This document shows, one piece after another, positions 33,437 to 43,195 of a stretch of DNA of 64,000 nucleotides (position 1 is its first letter; each line of letters begins with the position of its first letter). The notes beneath the pieces are model-generated. The model ran no database searches. It was not told the origin of the DNA and worked only from the letters and a program-made list of their open reading frames with translations. The position numbers and the translations under genes were made by a program. This DNA is from Aquabacter sp. L1I39 (GTDB lineage Bacteria; Pseudomonadota; Alphaproteobacteria; Rhizobiales; Xanthobacteraceae): positions 2,597,421-2,661,420 of the forward strand of contig NZ_CP072392.1 of assembly GCF_017742835.1 (NCBI RefSeq), in the 5' to 3' direction.

Positions 33437-35233
33437 ATGCCCTATCGTGCGCCAGTGGAAGATGTGGCTTTCTTCCTGAAGCACTGCACCTCCCTGCCCA
33501 AGCTGATGGACGAGGGTGTCGTGGACCTGTCCTTCGACCTGGTGGACAGCGTGCTGGAAGAGGCCGGCAAGTTCGCGGCGCAGGAGATCGAGCCCCTCGA
33601 CCGCGTGGGCGACAAGACCGGAAACGTGCTGAAGGACGGCGTGGTCACCACCGCCCCCGGCTGGCGCGAGACCTATAAGGCCTGGTCCGAGGCCGGTTGG
33701 AACGCGGTGGCGGCGGAGGAAGCCTTTGGCGGCCAGCATCTGCCCACCTCGGTGACCACGGCTCTGGTGGAATTCTGGAACAGCGCCTCGCCCGCTTTCG
33801 GCATCGGCCCGGTGCTGACCATGGGCGCCATCGAGGCGCTCACCGCCCATGGCTCGAAGGCGCTGCAGGACACCTATCTCCACAATCTGGTCTCGGGCAC
33901 CTGGACCGGCACCATGAACCTCACCGAGCCGCAGGCGGGCTCCGACCTTGCCGCGCTGCGCACCCGCGCCGAGCGCCGGGAGGACGGCACCTACCGCATC
34001 TTCGGCACCAAGATCTTCATTTCCTATGGCGAGCACGACATCGCCGAGAACATCGTCCACCTGGTGCTGGCCCGCCTGCCTGACGCGCCCGCCGGCACGC
34101 GCGGCATCTCGCTGTTCGTGGTGCCCAAGTTCCTGGTGAATGCCGATGGCAGCCTCGGCGCCCGCAATGACGTCAAGGCCGTGGGCCTGGAGCACAAGAT
34201 GGGCCTCCACGGCTCGCCCACCTGCACCATGAGCTTCGGCGATTCGGGCGAGGGGGCGGTGGGCTATCTGGTGGGCGAGGAAAATCGCGGCCTCGCCTGC
34301 ATGTTCACCATGATGAACAATGCCCGCCTCGCGGTGGCCGTCCAGGGCGTCGCGGTGGCCGAGCGCGCCACCCAGCGCGCCGTCGCCTTCGCGCAGGACC
34401 GCCGCCAGGGCAAGGCGCCCGGCGCCTCGGGGGGCGAGATGAGCCCCATCATCGCCCATCCCGACGTGCAGCGCATGCTGCTCACCATGCGCGCCGAGAC
34501 CGATGCCGCCCGCACGCTCTGCCTGAAGACGGCCGACGCCCTCGACCGCGCCCATCGCTTGGCGGACCCGGTCGCCAAGGCCGCGGCGCTCGCGGAGGCG
34601 AGCCTGCTCACCCCCGTGGCCAAGGCGTTCGCCACCGATGCGGGCATCAAGGTCGCCTCCATCGGCATCCAGGTGCATGGCGGCATGGGCTATATCGAGG
34701 AGACGGGCGCCGCCCAGCACCTGCGCGATGCCCGCATCTTCGCCATCTATGAGGGCACCAACGGCATCCAGGCCATCGACCTCGTCACCCGCAAGATCAG
34801 CCAGGGCAATGGCGACGTGGTGGAAGCCCTGATCGCCGATTGCCGCGACACCGCCCGCGCGGTCCATGCGCTCAACGCGCCCGAATTCGGCCGCACCGGC
34901 GAAAAGCTCGCCGAGGCCACCGAGGCCTTCGCCCGCGCCACCCGCGTGATGCTGGACTGGCTGGCCGATAATGAGCAGGTGAAGGTGCTGGCGGGCGCGA
35001 CGCCCTATCTGGCCCTGTTCGCCCGTGCGACGGGGGGCGCCTATCTCGCCCGCATTGCGCTAGCGGCCCATGCGGAGGCGGCCGGCGGCGATACCGACCC
35101 GCGCCAGGCGGCCCGCATCGCCATCGCCCGCTTCTTCGCCGAGAATCTCGCGGTGGAAGCCTCGGGCCTGGAGCAGGCGGTGGTTTCCGGCGGGGCGGTG
35201 CTGAACGACGCAGCCACCGTCTTCGCCGCCTGA
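33437..35233 (+). CDS. Acyl-CoA dehydrogenase with C-terminal extension
   Basis: A 598-aa flavoprotein of the long acyl-CoA dehydrogenase group that includes DmdC (methylthiopropanoyl-CoA dehydrogenase). Motifs: MNLTEPQAGSDLAALRT (FAD/substrate loop), MGLHGSPTC, QVHGGMGYIEE, and the catalytic base E439 in IYEGTNGIQ. Residues from about 470 form the extra C-terminal helical domain of this subgroup. The substrate cannot be assigned from sequence; no dmdB or dmdD neighbour is present. Divergent from tsaC across 221 bp. Confidence 0.9.
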   Translation: MPYRAPVEDVAFFLKHCTSLPKLMDEGVVDLSFDLVDSVLEEAGKFAAQEIEPLDRVGDKTGNVLKDGVVTTAPGWRETYKAWSEAGWNAVAAEEAFGGQHLPTSVTTALVEFWNSASPAFGIGPVLTMGAIEALTAHGSKALQDTYLHNLVSGTWTGTMNLTEPQAGSDLAALRTRAERREDGTYRIFGTKIFISYGEHDIAENIVHLVLARLPDAPAGTRGISLFVVPKFLVNADGSLGARNDVKAVGLEHKMGLHGSPTCTMSFGDSGEGAVGYLVGEENRGLACMFTMMNNARLAVAVQGVAVAERATQRAVAFAQDRRQGKAPGASGGEMSPIIAHPDVQRMLLTMRAETDAARTLCLKTADALDRAHRLADPVAKAAALAEASLLTPVAKAFATDAGIKVASIGIQVHGGMGYIEETGAAQHLRDARIFAIYEGTNGIQAIDLVTRKISQGNGDVVEALIADCRDTARAVHALNAPEFGRTGEKLAEATEAFARATRVMLDWLADNEQVKVLAGATPYLALFARATGGAYLARIALAAHAEAAGGDTDPRQAARIAIARFFAENLAVEASGLEQAVVSGGAVLNDAATVFAA

Positions 35234-35282
35234 GCGTTCGGGCGGAGCCAGTTGCGCATGGCGCGTTCGTTTCACTTGCGAC

Positions 35283-35376
35283 GTCATGCCCGGGCTCGTC
35301 CCGGGCATCCACGGCTCCCCCTTAAGCCTGTCCTTGCGGAGCCCCGTGGATGGCCGGGACAAGCCCGGCCATGACA
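35283..35376. repeat. Dispersed intergenic repeat (family 2), copy 2
   Basis: Left arm GTCATGCCCGGGCTCGTCCC and right arm GGGACAAGCCCGGCCATGAC flank about 50 bp, matching the element at 23447-23555. Sits between convergent genes. Confidence 0.65.
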
Positions 35377-35477
35377 GCAATGAGCGGGAGCGCCAAGGGC
35401 GTGTGCAACTCCGTTTGCAAGGGCGTGCGAAGGTCGCTCGCTCTCCTTCCGTCTGAAAAGAGACCTTTAACCGGGCC

Positions 35478-35888
35478 CTAAAGCCCCAGCGCCGCCCGCA
35501 CCCCGTCGGCGCGGGCGGCGCGTGCGTTGCCCAGAGGCTCCCGCGTGCCGACGCCGAAGACGGGGCCCGGCCAGGCGGCATCGCCGGGCGTGCGGCCGAC
35601 AATGTGCACATGAAGCTGCGGCACCATGTTGCCCAGCGCCGCCACATTCAGCTTGGCGCAGCTGCTGACCGTTTTCAGGGCGGCGCCGGCGGCGGCGATT
35701 TCTTCCACCAGCACCGCCCGATCGGCGGCGGTAAGGTCGAAAAGCTCCACGCAACCCGCCCGGCGGGGCACCAGCACGATCCAGAAGAAGCGGGCATCGT
35801 CCACCAGCCGCACATGGCAAAGCGGGAGGTCGCCGAGGGCGGGGCCGTCCGCTTCAAGGCGCGGATCGAGCTGGAACGGGAGGGTCAT
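35478..35888 (-). CDS. HIT-domain protein
   Basis: A 136-aa histidine-triad family protein, probably a nucleotide hydrolase or transferase. The motif region reads MVPQLHVHIVGRTPGDAAWP, with the two central histidines of the triad (LHVHIV). The 'AKLNVAALGNMV' strand and an N-terminal RLVDDARFFWIVLVPRR strand are typical. I chose the ATG at 35888; the frame continues upstream through the antisense of ffs without similarity. Confidence 0.87.
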   Translation of the reverse strand: MTLPFQLDPRLEADGPALGDLPLCHVRLVDDARFFWIVLVPRRAGCVELFDLTAADRAVLVEEIAAAGAALKTVSSCAKLNVAALGNMVPQLHVHIVGRTPGDAAWPGPVFGVGTREPLGNARAARADGVRAALGL

Positions 35889-36012
35889 GTCAGGTCGGCC
35901 TTCGCGAAAATCGGGACGCGGACAGGAGCTTATGCACAGCCTCCGCGCAAGCCCTCCGGAGGGGTGTGCACCTCGGGTGCTTGCCAAACCGATCCTTTGC
36001 CACGATATAGGG

Positions 36013-36116
36013 CACGGGAGGTTGGCGGTGGACGAGCCACTCGCCAACCGGGTCAGGTCCGGAAGGAAGCAGCCCCAACGAGCCCGGTCTCGGGTCTCTG
36101 TCCAGCCTCCCACCCT
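36013..36116 (+). ncRNA. ffs: Signal recognition particle RNA (small, 4.5S type)
   Basis: Contains the near-invariant domain IV tetraloop region GGTCAGGTCCGGAAGGAAGC (from 36051) followed by AGCC, with outer arms GGGAGGTTGG and CCAGCCTCCC pairing around it. Binds Ffh to target membrane proteins. Ends are set by the pairing arms and are approximate. Its place upstream of dnaX-ybaB is conserved in many bacteria. Confidence 0.93.
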
Positions 36117-36247
36117 TATGCCCTCCGATCGGCGCCTCCGGTGCGCCCTTCTTTCGGCGCACTCCCCCGCAATATCCCGCCCCGGCGTTCCCAGCGAAGG
36201 CGATCCCTTCGCTTGCGGGAAGCGCCTCAAATGGCAGGAGTTTGCGC

Positions 36248-36472
36248 ATGTGGGCCGTCGCCGTGATTCTGCTGCACGCTTTGTCGGGACCGGAGACCCA
36301 TGTGGTCACCCAGGCCGGCATCTATTCCACAGAGGACAAGTGCAAGGCCGGCATCGCCGCCTCCGTGCCCGGCCGCCTGGAAGGCGAGCCGCTCCAGCAG
36401 TTCAAGGACGGCTATCGGCGCTATGTCTGCGTGCGGGTGGAGGGCGCCGACCTGTTCAAGTCGCCCAAATGA
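36248..36472 (+). CDS. Small protein of unknown function between ffs and dnaX
   Basis: A 74-residue protein with a hydrophobic start (MWAVAVILLHALSG), possibly a signal or anchor, and a small mature part with two cysteines (DKCKAG, YVCVRVEG). AGGAG lies seven bases before the ATG. It precedes dnaX on the same strand by 77 bp. No family recognised. Confidence 0.6.
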   Translation: MWAVAVILLHALSGPETHVVTQAGIYSTEDKCKAGIAASVPGRLEGEPLQQFKDGYRRYVCVRVEGADLFKSPK

Positions 36473-36549
36473 GCCCCGCGCCCGGATTTCTTGCGGGCAA
36501 GGCCGTCCTGGCCTGACGCATCCACCGGGCGGGATGCTATGAAGGCCCC

Positions 36550-38436
36550 ATGAGCGCGGACCACCAGGACCCCACCCCGCCGGCGGCGGATGAACCCTCC
36601 CTCGGCTTCGACCTCGGCGCGCCCGCCGCACCGGCGGCCAGCGCTGGCGCGGCGCCGGCGCCCTATCGCGTGCTGGCGCGCAAATACCGGCCGCAGACGT
36701 TCGACGACCTCATCGGCCAGGAGGCCATGGTCCGGACGCTCTCCAACGCCTTCGCCTCCGGCCGCATCGCCCAGGCCTATATCCTGACCGGCGTGCGCGG
36801 GGTGGGAAAGACCACCACCGCCCGCATCCTCGCCCGTGCGTTGAATTACGAGCCCATGTCGGGCGGCGGCGGGCCGACGCTTGACCTCTCGGTGATGGGC
36901 AAGCACTGCAAGGACATCATCGAGTCCCGCCATGTGGACGTGCTGGAGATGGACGCCGCGTCCAATACCTCCATCAACGACATCCGCGAGATCATCGAGG
37001 GCGCCCGCTACCGCCCGGTGATGGCGCGCTACAAGGTCTACATCATCGACGAAGTGCACATGCTCTCCACGGCGGCCTTCAACGGCCTGCTCAAGACGCT
37101 GGAGGAGCCGCCGGAGCATGTGAAGTTCGTGTTCGCCACCACCGAAATCCGCAAAGTGCCGGTGACCGTGCTCTCCCGCTGCCAGCGCTTCGATTTGCGG
37201 CGGGTGGATGCGGGCGTGCTGGCGGCGCACCTGTCGCGCATCTGCGCCAAGGAAGGCGTGGAGGTGGAGGCCGAGGCGCTGTCCACCGTCGCCCGCGCGG
37301 CGGAAGGCTCTGTGCGCGATTCGCTCTCCCTGCTGGACCAGGCCATCGCCCATGGCGGCGGCAAGGTGAGCGGCGAGGAAGTGCGCCGGCTGCTGGGCCT
37401 TGCCGACCGGGCGCGTGTGATCGATTTGTTCGAGGCGCTCATGAAGGGCGACATCGCCCGCGCCTTGGCCGAGTTCCGCGACCAATATGATGCCGGCGCC
37501 GACCCGGCCGTGATCCTCACCGACCTTGCCGAATTCACCCATCTGGTCACCCGCCTGAAGGTGGTGCCGGAGACCGCCTCCGACGCGGCCCTGGTGGAAG
37601 CCGAGCGGGTGCGCGGCTCCGAGATGGCGTCTGCCCTCTCCATGCGCGTGCTGGCGCGGGCCTGGCAGATGCTCTCCAAGGCCATTGCCGAGGTGCAGGC
37701 CGCCAACAAGCCGGCCCAGGCGGCGGAAATGGCGCTGGTGCGCCTGGCCTATGCCGCCGACCTGCCCACGCCGGATGATGCCTTGCGGCGCATGCGGGAG
37801 ATGGCGCAGTCGGGCGGCGCGGCTTCCGGCGGGGGTGGCGGAGGGGGAATGCCCTCCGGCGGCGGCGCCAGTGCCATGGCGGCGTCTGGCGGCGGGGGGC
37901 GCCTCGCCATTGCCGCCCGCTCCGAGGCGCCCCAGCCCGTCAGCGCGCCGCGCGCTTTCGCGGGCGCCCAGCCGGTGGAAGCGGAAGGCCCGCGCCTCGG
38001 CTCGCTCCAGGATGTGGTGAACCTCGCCGTTTCCAAGCGTGACCTCCTCTTGAAGCATGCCCTGGAGACCCAGGCGCGCCTCGTCCATTTCGAGGACGGG
38101 CGCATCGAATTCTCCCTGGTGCCCGGCGCCAGCGGCTCTCTGGTGCAGGAACTGTCCCGCAAGCTGTCGGAGTGGACCGGCCGGCGCTGGCTCGTCTCCC
38201 TCTCCAACCGGGAAGGCGAGCCGACGCTCGCCGAGGTGGCGGCCCTCGCCCGCAATGAGCGGGAGGACGGCCTGCGGGCCGATCCGCTGGTGGCGGCGGT
38301 GCTCGCCCGCTTTCCCGGCGCGCAGATCGTGGACGTGCGCACACGCGACGACGAGCCGCCGGAAGAGGTCCTCGCGCCCGTGCTGGAAGAGGATGCCTGG
38401 TTCGGTCCCGGGCCGGACGACGAGATCGAATTCTGA
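36550..38436 (+). CDS. dnaX: DNA polymerase III subunits tau/gamma
   Basis: Clamp-loader ATPase (628 aa). Walker A is GVRGVGKTT (about residues 81-89), Walker B IIDEVHML, the sensor region FVFATTEIRKVPVTVLSRCQRF follows, and the tau C-terminal domain starts after a Gly/Ala-rich linker (about 420-460). The zinc module that normally carries four cysteines after Walker A keeps a single Cys (C120 in GKHCKD); this looks like a lineage feature. I do not see a clear programmed frameshift site for gamma. ybaB follows 93 bp later. Confidence 0.95.
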   Translation: MSADHQDPTPPAADEPSLGFDLGAPAAPAASAGAAPAPYRVLARKYRPQTFDDLIGQEAMVRTLSNAFASGRIAQAYILTGVRGVGKTTTARILARALNYEPMSGGGGPTLDLSVMGKHCKDIIESRHVDVLEMDAASNTSINDIREIIEGARYRPVMARYKVYIIDEVHMLSTAAFNGLLKTLEEPPEHVKFVFATTEIRKVPVTVLSRCQRFDLRRVDAGVLAAHLSRICAKEGVEVEAEALSTVARAAEGSVRDSLSLLDQAIAHGGGKVSGEEVRRLLGLADRARVIDLFEALMKGDIARALAEFRDQYDAGADPAVILTDLAEFTHLVTRLKVVPETASDAALVEAERVRGSEMASALSMRVLARAWQMLSKAIAEVQAANKPAQAAEMALVRLAYAADLPTPDDALRRMREMAQSGGAASGGGGGGGMPSGGGASAMAASGGGGRLAIAARSEAPQPVSAPRAFAGAQPVEAEGPRLGSLQDVVNLAVSKRDLLLKHALETQARLVHFEDGRIEFSLVPGASGSLVQELSRKLSEWTGRRWLVSLSNREGEPTLAEVAALARNEREDGLRADPLVAAVLARFPGAQIVDVRTRDDEPPEEVLAPVLEEDAWFGPGPDDEIEF

Positions 38437-38529
38437 GGGCAGGCGGCCTGCGGCATGCCGGGGACGGGCTTTTCCTTTCCGCCCGACGCCACTATCTGAG
38501 ACGCAAATCACCAGCAGAGGACTCCGACC

Positions 38530-38850
38530 ATGCGCGACCTGATGGGCATCATGAAGCAGGCGAAAGAGCTTCAGGAGCGCGTGCAGCAGATGCAGCAGGA
38601 GCTGGAGACCATCGAGGTGGAAGGCTCTTCCGGCGGCGGGCTGGTGCAGGTGCGTGTCACTGCCAAGGGCGAGACCAAGGCCGTGCGCATCGATCCGAGC
38701 CTCCTGAAGGCCGACGAAGGCGAGATCCTGGAAGACCTGATCGTCGCTGCCCTCTCCGATGCGCGCGCCAAGTCCGAGCGCGTGATGCAGGAGAAGATGC
38801 AGTCTGTGACCGGCGGGATGCCCATTCCGCCGGGCCTCAAGCTGTTCTGA
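38530..38850 (+). CDS. ybaB: YbaB/EbfC nucleoid-associated protein
   Basis: A 106-aa DNA-binding protein of the YbaB family: [19 protein letters not shown] coiled helix, [21 protein letters not shown] sheet, and the closing [21 protein letters not shown]. Standard downstream neighbour of dnaX. Confidence 0.95.
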   Translation: MRDLMGIMKQAKELQERVQQMQQELETIEVEGSSGGGLVQVRVTAKGETKAVRIDPSLLKADEGEILEDLIVAALSDARAKSERVMQEKMQSVTGGMPIPPGLKLF

Positions 38851-38969
38851 GGGCCCGACCCCTGGCGCGACGGCATCCGCGCGTCCCGCTTTCTCTCACT
38901 TTGCAAAGAGCAGGTTTCACCCACCAGAGGGGATCGCGGGTCGATGCCGTCTGATGGGATCCGGCGCTG

Positions 38970-39070
38970 GAGCATTTCCGAGCGAAACGGGAACCGGTTC
39001 GCGTGACGAAAACGCGATAAAATAAAAAGTTAGATCGATTCAGTGTCTCCATGAAACGCTGAAGCGATCT
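38970..39070. repeat. Dispersed intergenic repeat (family 1), copy 2, with hairpin
   Basis: GAGCATTTCCGAGCGAAACG and the core GGGAACCGGTTCGCGTGA are followed by an inverted repeat, AGATCGATTCAG (39032-39043) against CTGAAGCGATCT (39059-39070), 11 of 12 paired. Between the convergent ybaB and AsmA genes, where the hairpin may terminate both transcripts. The same repeat-plus-hairpin layout as at 31630-31730. Confidence 0.75.
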
Positions 39071-39148
39071 AAGCGGGCGCCAAGAGCGCATGCGGCGGAC
39101 CGCCCGCGCCATCTGATTTTAGGCCGCGCCGCCGCGCGCGGTACATGG

Positions 39149-42100
39149 TCATTCGCCCGGCAGCAGCCCCGGCGGCCGCAGGATGATGCCCCAGCCGGAT
39201 GGCGGTGGCAGGCGGCTCGTGTCGGTCTGGCTCTGGCTCTGGCTCGGGCGCGTGGGCTGTGAGCGGCTTCCCGGCCCAATATCCACTGGCGGCGGCAGAG
39301 GCGGGGCGCTGGAGCGCCCTTCCGCCTGGCGGGGCGCGCTCTGGCGCGGCTGGGTGGCGGGCGCATTGGCCGAGCTGCCGGCAGGCGCATTGGCCTGGGT
39401 GGGCGGGGCAGGCTGCGGAGCCGGTTCGCTCGGCTGCATGGGCGCGCCATTCGGCGCGTCCCCGGTTGAGACCCCGGCGCTCGGCGCCGAGAGGGGGGAC
39501 GCGCTCGACGGCGCGGGTGTGACCGGTGCCGAGACGGCGGGTGCCGCAGGGACAACCGGGGCCGGCGTGGCGGGGGCCGCCTGGGGGATGGGACGCAGCG
39601 GCGCGCTCTGGATGGCGGGGCTTGCCGCCGGCGGTGGGGTCTGGGCGGGTACCTGCGACGGGGCGGCTTGCTGGGGCGGCTCGGCGCCGATGGATTGCCG
39701 CTCTTCCAGGCGCTTGGTTTCCCGCTCGATGGCGCGCATGGCGATGACGGCGGTCAGCGGCGCGGCCGTCACTTGCCGATCGGGGGTGGCCAGCGGCCCG
39801 CGCCAGGTGATGGTGCCGCCGGGGGCGGCGCCTGCCGTCTCCAGGGATTCCATGTCCAAAGTCGCGTCCAAGGTGAGGCGCGCCAGATCCAGATTGCCGG
39901 ACAAGGTCGCCCGCAGGCCCGCGGCCTGGGTGCGGGCGGGCGAGGCGCGCACCACGCCGTTCACCACACCCAGCGTGGTTTCCACGCTTTTCAGCCGGAG
40001 CGGCCCGCGCGCCATGGCCCGGTCCAGGAACTGGGCCGTGCGCCGCTCGTCGGGGGGCGGGCCCATGGTGGTGGCGGCGAGCACCGCCTCGATGGCGGTG
40101 GGGTCGGCGGAGGGAATTTCCAGGTCCGTGAGCGTGGCCGTGCCCTGGCCCACCAGGCTCTGCACCAGTTGGAGCGGCGTGCGGCCGGTGCCCAGCAGAT
40201 CCACTACGAGGCTCACCTTTCCGCCCGGCGGATTGCGCGGCTGGGGGGAGAGGGGCAGCAGGATCGCGGCGGAATCCACATTGTCCAGCGTCAGGTGTCC
40301 ATCCGCCGCCACCGTGTCGGGCCGGCGCCTCAGGGTCAGCGTGCCGGAGACCTGCCCGCCACCGAGGCGGCCGGAGAGGTCGCGCACCTCCAGGCTCGGC
40401 CCCGTGGAGACCACCCGCAGGCTGCCTTCGGCGAGGCGATAGCTGTCGGACACCGCAAGGCGCTTGGCGCGCAGTTCGAGGTCGGCGGCAAGCCCCGGCC
40501 CTGTGCCTTGCGTGAAGCGGGCGGCGGACCAGGGGCCATTGCCCGCATCTGGCCCGACGCTGCGGGCCCCCCACACGCCGATGAGGCGCGGCACCGACAC
40601 CTCGTCCAGCTCCAGCCGGCCGGTGAGACGGGGCACCGGGCCGGGCTCGATGCCCACGGCTCCGGCCACCGGCGCGCCGGCCACAGTGCCTGTAAGGCCA
40701 TCCAGCTGCCAGCGGCCTTCGGGCCGGGTCAAGGTGAAGGCGAGGGCGGCGGGCAGCGGGCCGGCCTCGGTGCCGGCAACGGCGAAGATGCGCGACAGGT
40801 CGCCATTGGAGAGGCGCAGCGACAGGTTCGGCTGAAGGCTATCGGCCTCGTCGCGGGCGAGCCGGCCCTGGCCTTCCAGCAGCGCTTCGCCCAAAGCGAG
40901 GCGGCCCTCCAGCGTGCTGCCGCCGGTCTCGGCGCCGCGCACGGACAGATCGAGGCGCCCCGCGCCCTGGCCTGGCTTCAGCCCGCCAAGGCCGATGGCG
41001 TCGAGCACGCGGGCGCCGTCGGTGGCGGTGAGCGAGAGATCGGCGCTTTCCGGCGCGCCGTGGGCGGACCGGCGCACGGCCAAAAGGCCTGCGACCTGGC
41101 CGAGTTGCCCCTCCGCCCGCAAGGTGCGCTGACCACCATCGGCCCATTCCGCATAGGCATTGAGCTTGACCGGCGCCGCCACGGGCAGCAGGCGCTGGAT
41201 GATGTCCGCCGCCTCCGGGCCCGAGACGATGCGGGTGACGGGCACCAGGCCGTCGGCGCGGGCGCCGGAGACGGATACGTCCACACGTCCCGCCACCGGT
41301 TCCACCAGGCGGGCGAACTGGCCCTTGCCGTCGAGGCGCAGGCCGGCGAGGTCGTCCAGCTGGAGGCGGGAGAGTGTCCAGGCCCCATCCCGTCCGCTGG
41401 CGGACACCGCCAGGGTGCCCAAGGGCAGGCCGGACAGGACGAGGTTGCGGCCGGTGATGGCGATGTCGCCGGCGAAGGGGATGTCTGAGGCCAGCGTCAG
41501 CCGGGTGGCGGCGAGAATCGGGTCCAGGTCGAACCCATCCAGCGCCAGCGCCACGTCGAGCCGCGTCGGCGTGCCGATGGAATAGGCGGCGGATCCGGTG
41601 GCGCGAGATGTCCCCAGCATCAGGGAGAGATTGGCGATGGACGCGCCCGTCTCGGTGGCATTGATGCGGCCGGACAGGCGCACGGGGCCGCGCAAGGCGG
41701 CCACATAGTCGTTGGGCGCGCGGGGAGCGGCCCAGCGCAGCAGGGCGACGGGATCCTCCGAGGTGAAGGTCAGGTCGCCCAGGAAGCTCGAACCGGCGCG
41801 TGCGGCGGCGGGCGTGCCGGCGAGGCGGACCACGGTCTGGCCCGGCAGCTTGGCTTCCGCCGTGTCGATGCGCCAGGCGGCGCCGTCGGCGCTCAGGTCC
41901 AGGCGCGCATCGCGGACCACGGTGCCGCCCACGGTCAATTGGTCGACGCCGATGCCGACGCGCACGGGAAAGTCGGTGGGCTCCAGCGCCCCGAAGGCAC
42001 CGGACAGGTCGGCCACGGTCTCGGCCGGGCTGCGGCTCGCCGTGCCGGTGCGGGGCATGAGCAGGTCGGCATCGAGGGTGCGGGCGTTCAGCACCGCGTC

Positions 42101-43012
42101 GAGCCCCATGGCCCGGCCCAGGGAAAGGCGCGCCGAGCCGTTCAGCTGAACCGGACGGGCCTCGTCGCCCAGCGTCAAATCGAGGCTCTCCGCCACCAGC
42201 GCCTCGGGGCTGGCGCGCAGGTTGCCGGCGAGCCGCCAGCCGTCGCCGCCGCCGGCGGAGGGCTTGCGGGCGAGGGAGGCGCGCCCGTCATAGCGCGGGG
42301 TCCCCTGGTCGAGCCGGAAATTGCCGTCGAGGTCGAGGGTGAGGGGGCGGGTGCGGTCGTCGGCGATGAGGCGCAGGCGGGCGGGCTCCGCGCCCGCCTT
42401 GCCGAGATTGAAGCGCAGGCCATAACGCCGTCCGCCGGTCTCCACCTCGCCTTCCAGCCGGAACGGTCCGGTGAGGCTGCGCGCCTCGCCCTTCACGTCC
42501 ACATCGGTGAGGCGGAGGGTGCGGTCGGCGCCCCGGTCGAGAAGGTCGAGGCTGCCGTCCTCCACGGTGAGCTGGCTGACCGCGAGGCCCGTGGGCGTGC
42601 CGGCCCCGGTGGGCAGCGCCACGCGGCCGGCGCTGTCCATCACCACGCGCAATTGAGGACGGACCAGCCGCACGGTCCCCGCCTCGAACGTCCCGCGCAT
42701 GAGGGCGCCCAGGGAGAAGTCGGCCCGCACCTCGGCAATGGTGCCGCCGGTGGAGATGGCATCGGCGCCCACCGAGACGTTGCGCAGGACCACGCGCGGC
42801 ACGGGCAGCAGGTCCGCGTCAATCTTGCCCCGAATGAGCACCGGCGCGCCGAGGGTGCGGCTGGCCTCGCTCTCGAAGGTGGCGCGCCATGCGTTCCAGT
42901 CCACCACCAGGGGGGCCGCGAAGGCCGCGACGATGGCGACAATGACCGCCGTTGCCAGCGTGATGAGGATGCCCTGCAATGTGGTCCTCGCGAGAGACGG
43001 TTCCGGCCCCAT
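39149..43012 (-). CDS. Large AsmA-family protein
   Basis: A 1287-aa protein with one N-terminal membrane anchor (residues 10-35) followed by a very long periplasmic region. The start of the soluble part matches AsmA (VVDWNAWRATFESEASRTLG, APVLIRGKIDADLLPVPRVVLRNV), and an AsmA_2-type domain lies near residues 900-1090 (ELDEVSVPRLIGVWGA, GTGRTPLQLVQSLVGQGTATL). The last 190 residues are Pro/Ala-rich and disordered. AsmA-like proteins form lipid-transfer bridges between the membranes. The start is uncertain: the ATG at 43012 lacks a strong Shine-Dalgarno. Confidence 0.85.
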   Translation of the reverse strand: MGPEPSLARTTLQGILITLATAVIVAIVAAFAAPLVVDWNAWRATFESEASRTLGAPVLIRGKIDADLLPVPRVVLRNVSVGADAISTGGTIAEVRADFSLGALMRGTFEAGTVRLVRPQLRVVMDSAGRVALPTGAGTPTGLAVSQLTVEDGSLDLLDRGADRTLRLTDVDVKGEARSLTGPFRLEGEVETGGRRYGLRFNLGKAGAEPARLRLIADDRTRPLTLDLDGNFRLDQGTPRYDGRASLARKPSAGGGDGWRLAGNLRASPEALVAESLDLTLGDEARPVQLNGSARLSLGRAMGLDAVLNARTLDADLLMPRTGTASRSPAETVADLSGAFGALEPTDFPVRVGIGVDQLTVGGTVVRDARLDLSADGAAWRIDTAEAKLPGQTVVRLAGTPAAARAGSSFLGDLTFTSEDPVALLRWAAPRAPNDYVAALRGPVRLSGRINATETGASIANLSLMLGTSRATGSAAYSIGTPTRLDVALALDGFDLDPILAATRLTLASDIPFAGDIAITGRNLVLSGLPLGTLAVSASGRDGAWTLSRLQLDDLAGLRLDGKGQFARLVEPVAGRVDVSVSGARADGLVPVTRIVSGPEAADIIQRLLPVAAPVKLNAYAEWADGGQRTLRAEGQLGQVAGLLAVRRSAHGAPESADLSLTATDGARVLDAIGLGGLKPGQGAGRLDLSVRGAETGGSTLEGRLALGEALLEGQGRLARDEADSLQPNLSLRLSNGDLSRIFAVAGTEAGPLPAALAFTLTRPEGRWQLDGLTGTVAGAPVAGAVGIEPGPVPRLTGRLELDEVSVPRLIGVWGARSVGPDAGNGPWSAARFTQGTGPGLAADLELRAKRLAVSDSYRLAEGSLRVVSTGPSLEVRDLSGRLGGGQVSGTLTLRRRPDTVAADGHLTLDNVDSAAILLPLSPQPRNPPGGKVSLVVDLLGTGRTPLQLVQSLVGQGTATLTDLEIPSADPTAIEAVLAATTMGPPPDERRTAQFLDRAMARGPLRLKSVETTLGVVNGVVRASPARTQAAGLRATLSGNLDLARLTLDATLDMESLETAGAAPGGTITWRGPLATPDRQVTAAPLTAVIAMRAIERETKRLEERQSIGAEPPQQAAPSQVPAQTPPPAASPAIQSAPLRPIPQAAPATPAPVVPAAPAVSAPVTPAPSSASPLSAPSAGVSTGDAPNGAPMQPSEPAPQPAPPTQANAPAGSSANAPATQPRQSAPRQAEGRSSAPPLPPPVDIGPGSRSQPTRPSQSQSQTDTSRLPPPSGWGIILRPPGLLPGE

Positions 43013-43195
43013 TAAATCGCAAGGCGATCCAATGTGCGCGGTGTTTCGGTCGTCCAAGGAAAGAGAGCGCGGTTTTCAGCCCGCCTCGATGCGAGGCGAT
43101 GGCATCGCGCCCTCGGGTGCCGCTCCTGTTCCGGGGCGGCGGGTTACGTCTCCCCGTGCTTGCGCTCCCTCGCTTTCTCTCTGCCGTCCCCGCCG

